A DNA stretch of 64,000 nt from Luteimonas aquatica (lineage in GTDB: Bacteria; Pseudomonadota; Gammaproteobacteria; Xanthomonadales; Xanthomonadaceae): NCBI RefSeq assembly GCF_022662575.1, contig NZ_JALBFU010000001.1, positions 995,810-1,059,809 on the forward strand. Reading direction: 5' to 3'. The notes below the pieces were generated by a model. The model ran no database searches and was not told the origin of the DNA. It saw only the letters and a list, made by a program, of their open reading frames with translations. Position 1 is the stretch's first letter; each line of letters opens with the position of its first letter. Made by a program: the position numbers and the translations under genes. Positions 48,409-57,058 of the stretch are shown here, piece after piece.

Positions 48409-49098
48409 ATGCAAAAACGCATCCTGATCGTCGACGATGAGCCCGCTATCCGCGACATGGTCGCCTTCGCCCTGCGCAAGGGCGAATACGAACCCGCGCA
48501 TGCCGGCGATGCCCGCGAGGCGCAGGCGTCGATCGCCGACCGCGTCCCCGACCTGATCCTGCTCGACTGGATGCTGCCCGGCACCAGCGGCATCGAGCTG
48601 GCCCGGCGCTGGCGCCGCGAGGCGCTGACCCGCGAGGTGCCGATCATCATGCTCACCGCGCGCGGCGAGGAGAACGACCGCGTCGGCGGCCTCGAGGCCG
48701 GCGTCGACGACTACGTGGTCAAGCCCTTCTCCTCGCGGGAACTGCTGGCGCGCATCCGCGCCGTGATGCGCCGCTCGCGCGAGGACGACGAGGACGGCAG
48801 CGTCAGCGTCGGCCAGTTGCGCATCGACGGCAGCGCGCACCGCGTCTACGCCAGCGACCAGCCGGTGGCGATCGGCCCCACCGAGTATCGCCTGCTGCAC
48901 TTCTTCATGACCCACCCCGAACGCGTCTACACGCGCTCGCAGCTGCTCGACCACGTCTGGGGCGGAAGCGTCTACGTCGAGGAGCGTACCGTCGACGTGC
49001 ACATCCGCCGCCTGCGCAAGACGCTCGAGCCGACCGGCCTGGAGGGCATGGTGCAGACGGTGCGCGGCGCGGGCTACCGCTTCTCCGCCGCGATGTGA
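48409..49098 (+). CDS. phoB: phosphate regulon response regulator PhoB
   Basis: 229 aa from the ATG at 48409 (MQKRILIVDDEPAIRDMVAFALRKGEYEP); an in-frame TTG nine bases earlier is less likely. Receiver domain: acidic DDE, phospho-Asp in ILLDWMLPG (about residue 54), Thr and Lys in MLTARGEENDR and DDYVVKPFS. OmpR-type winged helix at the C-terminus (GPTEYRLLHFFMTHPERVYTRSQLLDHVWG). It is followed by phoR. Confidence 0.95.
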   Translation: MQKRILIVDDEPAIRDMVAFALRKGEYEPAHAGDAREAQASIADRVPDLILLDWMLPGTSGIELARRWRREALTREVPIIMLTARGEENDRVGGLEAGVDDYVVKPFSSRELLARIRAVMRRSREDDEDGSVSVGQLRIDGSAHRVYASDQPVAIGPTEYRLLHFFMTHPERVYTRSQLLDHVWGGSVYVEERTVDVHIRRLRKTLEPTGLEGMVQTVRGAGYRFSAAM

Positions 49099-49184
49099 GC
49101 CGCATCGGGCCGGCGATCCCCGCTTCGCCGCCCCGGCATGCCTCGCGAGCGCTTTTGCCCTTGCCTTCGATGAGGATCAAAATG

Positions 49185-49206
49185 CGTTCCGGCCCGCGCC
49201 GGAACG
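49185..49206. repeat. REP-like hairpin between phoB and phoR
   Basis: CGTTCCGGC / GCCGGAACG, a perfect 9-bp stem with a 4-nt loop, in the 169-bp phoB-phoR gap. A related but imperfect CGTTCCGGCGCAAGCCGGGAG occurs near 60780 between creB and rlmJ. This looks like an extragenic palindromic element common in Xanthomonadaceae. Confidence 0.55.
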
Positions 49207-49267
49207 ACGGCCACACGCTCCGCGTCTTCCCGCAATCCCGACTCCGCCCCACCGACTCCGGCCCTTC

Positions 49268-50602
49268 ATGCCCCCCCACGCCCGCACCGCCTGGATCAAA
49301 ACGCTCGGCCAGCTGGCGCTGATCCTGGTCGCGGCGCTGGTGCTGGGCCTGCTGGTCGGACACCCGTGGCCGGTGCTCACCCTCGCCGCGCTCGGCGTGG
49401 TCGCCTGGCATTACTGGAAGCTGCGCGAGGTGCTGGTGCGGCTGACCTCGCGGCAATGGCTGGCGCCGCCGGCCGCCGGCAACGGCGTGTGGAGCGAGCT
49501 GCACCGCCTGCTCTACCGCAGCCAGGACGAGACCCGTTCGCGCAAGCAGCGCCTGGTCGAGATGCTGCGCGCCTACAGCGCCGCCGCCGCCGCCCTGCCC
49601 GACGCGGTGGTGGTGCTGGAGCGCAACAACCAGCGCGTGCGCTGGTTCAACGACGCCGCCACCAGCCTGCTCGGCCTGAACTACCCGGACGACATCGACG
49701 CGCCGCTGGGCGAGCGCCTGCAGCCGCTGTCGGTCGCGCACTGGCTCGCCGCCGGACGCAACGCCGAGCCCATGCTCGACGCGGCCTCGCCCGCCGACCC
49801 GTCGGTGCGCCTGAGCCTGCGCCTGATCCCCTATTCCGACGAACTGTGGCTGCTGGTGGCGCGCGACGTCAGCAAGCTGATGCGCCTGGAGCAGATGCGC
49901 CGCGACTTCGTCGCCAACGTCTCGCACGAGCTGCGCACCCCGCTGACCGTGGTGCACGGCTACCTGGACATGCTCGATCCGGCCGACCAGCCGGAATGGG
50001 CGCCGATGCTCGGCGAGATGCAGCGCCAGTCGCAGCGCATGACCCAGCTGGTCGAGGACCTGCTCACCCTCTCGCGCCTGGAGGCGCAGGACAGCCTGGC
50101 CGACGAATCGGTGGCGATGACGCCGATGCTGGCCACGCTCAAGCGCGAGGCCGAGGCGCTGAGCCAGCGCCGCCACGAGATCGACGTCGAGGACGAGGCG
50201 CAGGTCGACCTGTGGGGCTCGATCAAGGAACTGCACAGCGCCTTCTCCAACCTCGTCGCCAACGCGGTGCGCTACACCCCGGCCGGCGGCCGCATCGGCA
50301 TCCGCTTCTCGCGCGCCGAGGACGGCGGCGCCGTGCTTTCCGTGCAGGACACCGGCTACGGCATCCCCGCCGCGCACCTGCCGCGCATCACCGAACGCTT
50401 CTACCGCGTCTCCACCAGCCGCTCGCGCGAACTGGGCGGCACCGGCCTCGGCCTTTCGATCGTCAAGCACGTGCTGCAGCTGCACCAGGCCCGGCTCGAG
50501 ATCGAGAGCGAAGTCGGCCGCGGCAGCGTGTTCTCCTGCCATTTCGGCCCCGAGCGCGTTCGCGCGCGCGACCTGATCCATCCATTTCCGGCCCCGACAT
50601 GA
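49268..50602 (+). CDS. phoR: phosphate regulon sensor histidine kinase PhoR
   Basis: 444 aa. Two N-terminal hydrophobic segments (about 14-32 and 37-47), a PAS-like region (LPDAVVVLERNNQRVRWFNDAATSLLGL), H-box DFVANVSHELRTPLTVVHGYLDML with the phospho-His, N-box HSAFSNLVANAVRYTPAGGRIGI, and G-boxes VQDTGYGIP and GGTGLGLSIVKH. Its stop overlaps ppk1 (ATGA), so PhoR and polyphosphate kinase are translationally coupled. Confidence 0.95.
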   Translation: MPPHARTAWIKTLGQLALILVAALVLGLLVGHPWPVLTLAALGVVAWHYWKLREVLVRLTSRQWLAPPAAGNGVWSELHRLLYRSQDETRSRKQRLVEMLRAYSAAAAALPDAVVVLERNNQRVRWFNDAATSLLGLNYPDDIDAPLGERLQPLSVAHWLAAGRNAEPMLDAASPADPSVRLSLRLIPYSDELWLLVARDVSKLMRLEQMRRDFVANVSHELRTPLTVVHGYLDMLDPADQPEWAPMLGEMQRQSQRMTQLVEDLLTLSRLEAQDSLADESVAMTPMLATLKREAEALSQRRHEIDVEDEAQVDLWGSIKELHSAFSNLVANAVRYTPAGGRIGIRFSRAEDGGAVLSVQDTGYGIPAAHLPRITERFYRVSTSRSRELGGTGLGLSIVKHVLQLHQARLEIESEVGRGSVFSCHFGPERVRARDLIHPFPAPT

Positions 50603-52710
50603 ATCCTCCCGCCGTCGCCAACCTCGAAACCCCGGCCCCGGACAGCAACGCGCAGCCCGACGCCCTGCGCGACACCGCGCTGTATTTCAACCGGGAACTG
50701 TCGCAGCTGGACTTCAACTTCCGCGTGCTGGCCCAGGCGCAGGACGAGTCGGTGCCGCTGCTCGAGCGCCTGCGCTACCTGTGCATCTCCTGCACCAACC
50801 TGGACGAGTTCTTCGAGATCCGCGCCGCCACCGTGCGCCACGCGCAGGACTTCGGCGTGACGCTGCCCGCCGACGGCATCGCCCCGGCGACCCTGCTCAA
50901 GCGCATCCACGACCGCGCCGCGGAGCTGGTGGAGGCGCAGTACCGCTGCTGGAACCACGAACTGCGGCCGGCGCTGAAGGAGGCAGGCATCCGCGTGCTC
51001 GAGCGCGAGGCCTGGAACGCCAAGCAGACCCGCTGGCTGCGCGCCTACTTCCGCGACGAGATCCTGCCGGTGCTCTCCCCGCTCGGGCTCGATCCCGCGC
51101 ATCCGTTCCCGAAGATCCTCAACAAGTCGCTCAACATCGTGGTCGTGCTCAAGGGCAAGGACGCGTTCGGGCGCACCGGCAACCTCGCCATCGTGCGCGC
51201 GCCGCGCTCGCTGCCGCGCATCATCCAGCTGCCGCAGAAGATTTCCGGCGGCGAGTACGATTTCGTGTTCCTGTCCTCGGTGCTGTCGGAGTTCGTGGAC
51301 GAACTGTTTCCGGGCATGGAGGTCAAGGGCGCCTACCAGTTCCGCGTCACCCGCAACTCCGAGCTGATCGTCGACGAGGACGAGGTCGAGAACCTCGCCC
51401 TGGCGCTGCGCGACGAGCTGGTCGGCCGCGGCTACCTGCGCGCGATGCGCCTGGAGATCGCCGCGCAGTGCCCCAAGCCGATCGTGCAGACGCTGCTGCG
51501 CAACTTCGACCTCACCGACAACGCCGTCTACCGCATCAACGGCGCAGTCAACCTCAACCGCATCGTGCAGATCTACGACCAGGTCGAGCGGCCGGACCTG
51601 AAGTTCCCGCCGTTCCAGTCGCGCCTGCTCGCCGACAGCGACGCCATGTTCGAGCGCGTGGCCGAGGGCGACGTGCTGCTGCACCATCCCTTCGACAGCT
51701 TCGCGGCGGTGGTGGAGCTGATCAAGCAGGCCGCCGAGGACCCGAACGTCCTGGCGATCAAGCAGACGCTCTACCGCACCGGCAAGGACTCGGCCATCGT
51801 CGAGCAGCTGGTGCAGGCCGCGCGCAACGGCAAGGACGTCACCGCGGTGGTGGAGCTGCGCGCGCGCTTCGACGAGGAGGCCAACCTCGCCTTCGCCGAC
51901 CGCCTGCAGGAGGCGGGCGTGCAGGTGGTGTACGGCGTGGTCGGCTACAAGACCCACGCCAAGATGCTGCTGATCGTGCGCCGCGAGGGCCGCAAGCTGC
52001 GCCGCTACGTGCACCTGGGCACAGGCAACTATCACGCCGGCACCGCGCGCGTGTATACCGATCTGGGGCTGATCACCGCCGACCCCGACATCGGCAACGA
52101 CGTGCACCTGATCTTCCAGCAGCTGTCCGGCCTGGCGCCGGCGATCAAGCTCAAGCGCCTGCTGCAGTCGCCCTTCACCCTGCACACCGGCGTGCTCGCG
52201 CGCATCGGGCGCGAGACCAGGCACGCCAAGGCGGGCAAGCCCGCGCGTATCATCGCCAAGATGAACGCCCTCAACGAGCCCGAGGTGGTGCGCGCGCTGT
52301 ACGCGGCCTCGCAGGCCGGCGTGCGCATCGACCTGATCGTGCGCGGCGCCTGCACCCTGCGGCCCGGCGTGCCCGGCGTGTCGGAGAACATCCGCGTGCG
52401 CTCCATCGTCGGACGCTTCCTCGAGCACAGCCGCGTGTACTGGTTCGCCAACGACGGCGACCCCGACCTGTTCTGCACCAGCGCCGACTGGCTGGAGCGC
52501 AACCTGCTGCGGCGCGTGGAGACCGGCTTCCCGATCCTCGACCCCGTGCTCGCCGAACGCGTGCAGGACGAGGCGCTGGACAACTACCTGGCCGACAACC
52601 TCAACGCCTGGGAACTGCAGAGCGACGGCGAATACCGCAAGCTGCAGCCGGAGGACGGCGAGATGCCGCATTCCGCGCAGGCGGCCCTGCTGGCTAAAAT
52701 CTGCGGATGA
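50599..52710 (+). CDS. ppk1: polyphosphate kinase 1
   Basis: 703 aa from the ATG at 50599; the longer open frame is phoR shadow. Signatures: RELSQLDFNFRVLAQAQDESVPLLERLRYLCISCTNLDEFFEIRAA at the N-terminus, YVHLGTGNYHAGTARVYTDLGLITAD and GYKTHAKMLLIVRRE with the phospho-His of the active site. It makes inorganic polyphosphate from ATP. Directly coupled to phoR and followed by ppx. Confidence 0.96.
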   Translation: MNPPAVANLETPAPDSNAQPDALRDTALYFNRELSQLDFNFRVLAQAQDESVPLLERLRYLCISCTNLDEFFEIRAATVRHAQDFGVTLPADGIAPATLLKRIHDRAAELVEAQYRCWNHELRPALKEAGIRVLEREAWNAKQTRWLRAYFRDEILPVLSPLGLDPAHPFPKILNKSLNIVVVLKGKDAFGRTGNLAIVRAPRSLPRIIQLPQKISGGEYDFVFLSSVLSEFVDELFPGMEVKGAYQFRVTRNSELIVDEDEVENLALALRDELVGRGYLRAMRLEIAAQCPKPIVQTLLRNFDLTDNAVYRINGAVNLNRIVQIYDQVERPDLKFPPFQSRLLADSDAMFERVAEGDVLLHHPFDSFAAVVELIKQAAEDPNVLAIKQTLYRTGKDSAIVEQLVQAARNGKDVTAVVELRARFDEEANLAFADRLQEAGVQVVYGVVGYKTHAKMLLIVRREGRKLRRYVHLGTGNYHAGTARVYTDLGLITADPDIGNDVHLIFQQLSGLAPAIKLKRLLQSPFTLHTGVLARIGRETRHAKAGKPARIIAKMNALNEPEVVRALYAASQAGVRIDLIVRGACTLRPGVPGVSENIRVRSIVGRFLEHSRVYWFANDGDPDLFCTSADWLERNLLRRVETGFPILDPVLAERVQDEALDNYLADNLNAWELQSDGEYRKLQPEDGEMPHSAQAALLAKICG

Positions 52711-52807
52711 CCGACGCGATGCGAATCCAGAGGCGGGCAACGGGAGACGACGGCCGCGCCGCCGCTCCCCTGCCGCTCCCCGCCGCTCACCCCTTGCTCT
52801 GCGCCCC

Positions 52808-54340
52808 ATGAGTCCCGCCCTCGTCCGCGCCGCCGCGGCGCCGCTGCAGGACGGCGAACTGCTGGCCGCCATCGACCTCGGGTCCAACAGCTTCCACATG
52901 GTGGTGGCGCGCTACATGCTCGGCCAGCTGCGCACCATCGACCGCATCCGCGAGACCGTGCGCCTGGCCGAAGGCCTGGACGGCAAGGGCGGCCTGCGCA
53001 CGGACGTGCGCCAGCGCGCGCTGGAGTGCCTGGCGCGCTTCGGCCAGCGCATCCGCGACATCCCGCCCGAGCGCGTGCGCGCGGTGGCCACCAATACCGT
53101 GCGCGCGCTGTCGGCGCCGCAGGCTTTCCTGGTGCCGGCGGAAACCGCGCTCGGCCACGCCATCGAAGTGGTCTCCGGCCGCGAGGAGGCGCGCCTGGTC
53201 TATCTCGGCGTCGCCCACGCCCAGCCGCCCAAGGCCGGCCAGCTGCGCCTGGTGATCGACATCGGCGGCGGCTCGACCGAATGCATCATCGGCAGCGGCT
53301 TCGACGCGATCGAGCGCGAAAGCCTGCAGGTGGGCTGCGTGGCCAGCACGCGCCGCTTCTTCCCCAACGGCAAGCTCTCGCGCAAGCGCTGGAAGGAGGC
53401 GCTGACCGAGGTCGGCGCGGAATTCCAGCAGTTCGCCGGCATCTACCGCTCGCTGGGATGGAACGAGGTGCTCGGCTCCTCCGGCACCAACAAGGCCATC
53501 GGCGAGATCTGCGCGGCGATGAAGCTCACCAAGGGCGCGGTCACCGCCGAGGCCCTGCCGGCGGTGCGCGACCGCCTGCTGCAGGCCGACAGCATCGATG
53601 CCATCGCCCTGCCCGGCCTGTCCGACGACCGCCGCCCGATCATCGCCGGCGGCGTGCTGGTGCTGGAGGCCGCCTTCGAGGCGCTCGGCATCCAGCGCAT
53701 GGCGGTGAGCAAGGCGGCGCTGCGCGAGGGCGTGCTGCACGACATGGTCGGCCGCGCCGGCGACGACGATCCGCGCGACACTTCGATCGCCGCGCTCATG
53801 CAGCGCTACGCCATCGACGCCAAGCAGGCGTCGCTGGTGGAGGCGACCGCGCTGCACCTGTTCGACCAGGTCGCCGAGACCTGGGAGCTCAACGCCGACG
53901 ACCGCCTCATGCTGGGATGGGCCGCGCGCGTGCACGAGCTCGGCCTGGCGATCGCGCACAGCCAGTACCACGTGCACGGCGCCTACGTGCTGGAGCACTC
54001 GGACATCGCGGGTTTCTCACGCCAGGAACAGCAGTTCCTGGCCGCCCTGGTGCGCGCGCATCGCCGCAAGATCTCCAAGTCCAACTTCAACGCCCTGCCC
54101 GACCGCCTGCTGGCGGCGGCGCGGCGCAACGCCGCGCTGCTGCGCGTGGCCGTGCTGCTGCATCGCGCCCACGAGACCGAGGCGATCTCCCAGCTCGACG
54201 CCGCCGCCGAGGGTCCGGCCCTGGCCATCGCGCTGTCCAAGCGCTGGCTGGAGGCGCGCCCGCTGCTGCGCGCCGACCTCGCCGGCGAGCCGGACGACCT
54301 CGAGGCGCTCGGCATCGTCCTGGCGATCGAGCAGATCTGA
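52808..54340 (+). CDS. ppx: exopolyphosphatase / Ppx-GppA phosphatase
   Basis: 510 aa. N-terminal actin-like ATPase fold: LLAAIDLGSNSFHMVVARYMLGQLRTIDRIRETVRLAEGL, then LVIDIGGGSTECIIG and GSSGTNKAI. The C-terminal half has the HD-like helical region (MLGWAARVHELGLAIAHSQYHVHGAYVLEHSDI). It removes terminal phosphate from polyphosphate or pppGpp. The pair ppk1-ppx sets polyphosphate levels. Confidence 0.94.
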   Translation: MSPALVRAAAAPLQDGELLAAIDLGSNSFHMVVARYMLGQLRTIDRIRETVRLAEGLDGKGGLRTDVRQRALECLARFGQRIRDIPPERVRAVATNTVRALSAPQAFLVPAETALGHAIEVVSGREEARLVYLGVAHAQPPKAGQLRLVIDIGGGSTECIIGSGFDAIERESLQVGCVASTRRFFPNGKLSRKRWKEALTEVGAEFQQFAGIYRSLGWNEVLGSSGTNKAIGEICAAMKLTKGAVTAEALPAVRDRLLQADSIDAIALPGLSDDRRPIIAGGVLVLEAAFEALGIQRMAVSKAALREGVLHDMVGRAGDDDPRDTSIAALMQRYAIDAKQASLVEATALHLFDQVAETWELNADDRLMLGWAARVHELGLAIAHSQYHVHGAYVLEHSDIAGFSRQEQQFLAALVRAHRRKISKSNFNALPDRLLAAARRNAALLRVAVLLHRAHETEAISQLDAAAEGPALAIALSKRWLEARPLLRADLAGEPDDLEALGIVLAIEQI

Positions 54341-54448
54341 GCCGCTTGCGCGCCTGAACCACCCGGCGGCCGCGCGGCCGCCTGCTTGAAGCCCCCGGCC
54401 ATCGCCCATAGCTCATCGGGAACGACCCGACGCGACGGAGCGATCTGC

Positions 54449-55180
54449 ATGAAGACCCAGGGCTTTCTGGACCAGTTGCTGAAGACCGCGCAGGACAGCC
54501 TCGGCGGCGGCGGGCTCGACGGCCTGCTCGGCAACAAGGCCCCGGCCCCGCGGCCGTCGCAGGCGCCGCAGCAGGAGAAGCGCGGCATCCTCGGCACCGA
54601 TTTCCTGAACGCCGATTTCGGCAAGGGCGCCCTGGCCGGCGGCGCGCTCGGCCTGCTGCTGGGCAACAAGAAGGTGCGCAAGAAGGCCGGCAAGCTGGCC
54701 CTGTACGGCGGCGTCGCCGCGGTCGGCGTGCTGGCCTACAAGGCCTACGGCGACTATCGCCGGCAACAGGGACAGGCGGGCGTCGAACCGCAGACGGTCG
54801 ACCGCCTGCCGCCGCCGCAGGCCGAGCAGCACAGCCAGGCCATCCTCAAGGCCCTGGTCGCCGCCGCCAAGGCCGACGGCCACATCGACGCCCGCGAGCG
54901 CGAGGTGATCGAAGGCGAGTTCACCCGCATCGACAACGATCCGCAGCTGCGCCAGTGGCTGCATGCCGAACTGGAGAAGCCGCTCGATCCGGCGGAAGTG
55001 GCCAGCGCCGCCGCCACCCCGGAGATCGCCTCGGAGATGTACCTGGCCAGCCTGCTCGCCGCCGACGAGCAGAGCTACATGGAGCGCGCCTATCTCGACG
55101 AGCTCGCGCGCCAGCTCAAGATCGACGACGCGCTGAAGGCGCGACTCGAACAGCAGCTGCAGCAGGCCGGGGAAAGCTGA
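54449..55180 (+). CDS. DUF533 / TerB-like domain protein (YebE-like)
   Basis: 243 aa from the ATG at 54449. A glycine-rich N-terminal half with a hydrophobic segment (KGALAGGALGLLLG...LALYGGVAAVGVLAYKAYGDYRRQ) is followed by a helical TerB-type domain: ILKALVAAAKADGHIDAREREVIEGEFTRI and EMYLASLLAADEQSYMERAYLDELARQL. Membrane-associated, function unknown. E. coli YebE is envelope-stress related (CpxR). Confidence 0.85.
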   Translation: MKTQGFLDQLLKTAQDSLGGGGLDGLLGNKAPAPRPSQAPQQEKRGILGTDFLNADFGKGALAGGALGLLLGNKKVRKKAGKLALYGGVAAVGVLAYKAYGDYRRQQGQAGVEPQTVDRLPPPQAEQHSQAILKALVAAAKADGHIDAREREVIEGEFTRIDNDPQLRQWLHAELEKPLDPAEVASAAATPEIASEMYLASLLAADEQSYMERAYLDELARQLKIDDALKARLEQQLQQAGES

Positions 55181-55317
55181 TCCAAGGCACGGCGCGCGAG
55201 CGCCACGCGCCTTCCGCGGGCGATGACGGCTGTCTCGATCCCGTCATGAAACCGCCATCTTGACGTCACCGGCATCCGGGAGGATGCCGGCATCCGAACA
55301 CAGCCCGGACGCCGCGT

Positions 55318-56469
55318 ATGCATTACGCGATCGTGACCGAAACCTGGCCGCCAGAAGTCAACGGTGTCGCGTTGACGGTGCATTCGTTGGCGCAGGGGCT
55401 GCGCTCGCGCGGGCATGAGGTCTCCCTGGTGCGCCCGCGCCAGCACGGCGCGCAACAGGCCTCGGCCGGCGAAACCCTGGTGCGCGGCGCGGGCCTGCCG
55501 CGCTATCCCGGCCTGAAGTTCGGCTTTCCCGCCGGCGGCCGCCTGTCGCGGCTCTGGCATGGGCACCGCCCCGACGCGATCTACGTCGCCACCGAGGGGC
55601 CGCTCGGCTGGTCGGCGTTGCGCGCCGCGCGCAGGCTCGGCATCCCCGTCGCCACCGGCTTCCACACCCGCTTCGACAGCTACATGCGCGATTACGGCGC
55701 CGCCTTCCTGGAAGGCGTGGCGCTGCGCTGGATGCGCCATTTCCACAACGGCGCCGACACCACGCTGGTCCCCACGCGCGAGCTGCAGGCGTTCCTGCAA
55801 GGCAGCGGCTTCCACGACGTGACGCTGCTGCCGCGCGCGGTGGACACGGCGCTGTTCGACCCGGCCAGGCGCGATGCCGCGCTGCGCGCCGAATGGGGCA
55901 TCGACGAGGACGCAGTGGCGGCGATCTACGTGGGCCGCATCGCCGCCGAGAAGAACCTGGCGCTGGCCGTGCGCGCCTTCCGCGCGCTGCAGGCGCAGCA
56001 GCCGCGGGCGCGCTTCGTCTGGATCGGCGACGGCCCGGCGCGCGAACGGCTGCAGCAGGAGCATCCGGACTTCATCTTTCGCGGCGTGCAGCGCGACGAG
56101 GCGCTGGCGCGGCATTTCGCCGGCGGCGACCTGTTCCTGTTCCCCAGCCATTCGGAAACCTTCGGCAACGTGACGCTGGAGGCGATGGCCAGCGGCGTGC
56201 CGACGGTGGCCTTCGACTACGGCGCCGCGCGCGAGTACCTGCGCGATGGCGTGCACGGCGCCGCCATCGCCAACGGCGACGACGCCGGCTTCGTCGAGGC
56301 CGCCTGCCGCATCGGCGGCGACCGCGCGCTGCGCGCCGCGATGGGCGCGGCCGCGCGCGACGCGGTGGCGAGCCTGCGGCCGGAACAGGTGGCGGCGGAA
56401 TTCGACGCCATCCTGGAAAGACTCGCGCACACACGAGGAGGCGCCAATGCAGGTGCTGTCGCCGCGTAG
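55318..56469 (+). CDS. GT4-type glycosyltransferase
   Basis: 383 aa. N-terminal acceptor part: YAIVTETWPPEVNGVALTVHSLAQGLRSRGHEVSLVRPRQ. C-terminal donor motif: IYVGRIAAEKNLALAVRAF, then FLFPSHSETFGNVTLEAMASGVPTVAFDYGAAREYL with the E-x7-E. It resembles enzymes that glycosylate diacylglycerol or inositol phosphate lipids; the substrate is unknown. It overlaps the PAP2 phosphatase gene by 23 bp. Confidence 0.88.
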   Translation: MHYAIVTETWPPEVNGVALTVHSLAQGLRSRGHEVSLVRPRQHGAQQASAGETLVRGAGLPRYPGLKFGFPAGGRLSRLWHGHRPDAIYVATEGPLGWSALRAARRLGIPVATGFHTRFDSYMRDYGAAFLEGVALRWMRHFHNGADTTLVPTRELQAFLQGSGFHDVTLLPRAVDTALFDPARRDAALRAEWGIDEDAVAAIYVGRIAAEKNLALAVRAFRALQAQQPRARFVWIGDGPARERLQQEHPDFIFRGVQRDEALARHFAGGDLFLFPSHSETFGNVTLEAMASGVPTVAFDYGAAREYLRDGVHGAAIANGDDAGFVEAACRIGGDRALRAAMGAAARDAVASLRPEQVAAEFDAILERLAHTRGGANAGAVAA

Positions 56470-56998
56470 CCGCATGCTCGCCCGCGAATCGGGCTGGTGC
56501 CTGCGCGCCAACCGCTACGGGGCGCGCGACGGCGTGCGCCGCTTCTTCGCCGCCGTCAGCCGCCTGGGCGACGGCGCGTTCTGGTACGCGCTGATGGCGC
56601 TGCTGGTGGTGTGCGACGGCCTGGACGGCCTGTTCGCCTCCGCGCACATGGCCTGCACCGGCGTGGTGGCCCTGCTGCTGTACAAGGGCCTCAAGCGCTG
56701 GACGCGGCGGCCGCGGCCGTTCAAGTCGGACGTGCGCATCCGCGCCTGGGTGGCGCCGCTGGACGAGTTCAGCTTCCCGTCCGGCCATACGCTGCACGCC
56801 GTCGCCTTCACCCTGGTGGCGATCGCGCACTATCCCGCGCTGGCCTGGCTGCTGCTGCCGTTCGCGGCCAGCGTGGCGCTCTCGCGCGTCGTGCTCGGCC
56901 TGCACTACCCCAGCGACGTGCTGGCCGCCACCGCGATCGGGAGCGGGCTGGCCGGCTTCTCCCTGTGGCTGGTGCCCAACGCGAGCCTGATGGCCTGA
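56447..56998 (+). CDS. PAP2-family membrane phosphatase
   Basis: 183 aa from the ATG at 56447 with GAGGAGG upstream inside the glycosyltransferase gene. Phosphatase motifs in order: KRWTRRPRPF, FPSGHTLHA, and SRVVLGLHYPSDVLA. Four or five membrane helices. It dephosphorylates lipid phosphates (phosphatidate or undecaprenyl-PP type). Coupled to the GT4 gene, so the two may act on one glycolipid. Confidence 0.9.
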   Translation: MQVLSPRSRMLARESGWCLRANRYGARDGVRRFFAAVSRLGDGAFWYALMALLVVCDGLDGLFASAHMACTGVVALLLYKGLKRWTRRPRPFKSDVRIRAWVAPLDEFSFPSGHTLHAVAFTLVAIAHYPALAWLLLPFAASVALSRVVLGLHYPSDVLAATAIGSGLAGFSLWLVPNASLMA

Positions 56999-57002
56999 TG
57001 CG

Positions 57003-57033
57003 GCGACGCCCGGCCGGAACGGCCGGGCGTCGC
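57003..57033. terminator. strong hairpin between convergent genes
   Basis: A perfect 13-bp stem (GCGACGCCCGGCC / GGCCGGGCGTCGC) with a GGAAC loop between the PAP2 gene and creD stops. No T-tract; it probably acts on both strands. Confidence 0.5.
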
Positions 57034-57058
57034 GTCGATCGGCGCAGGCACGGTCCGC

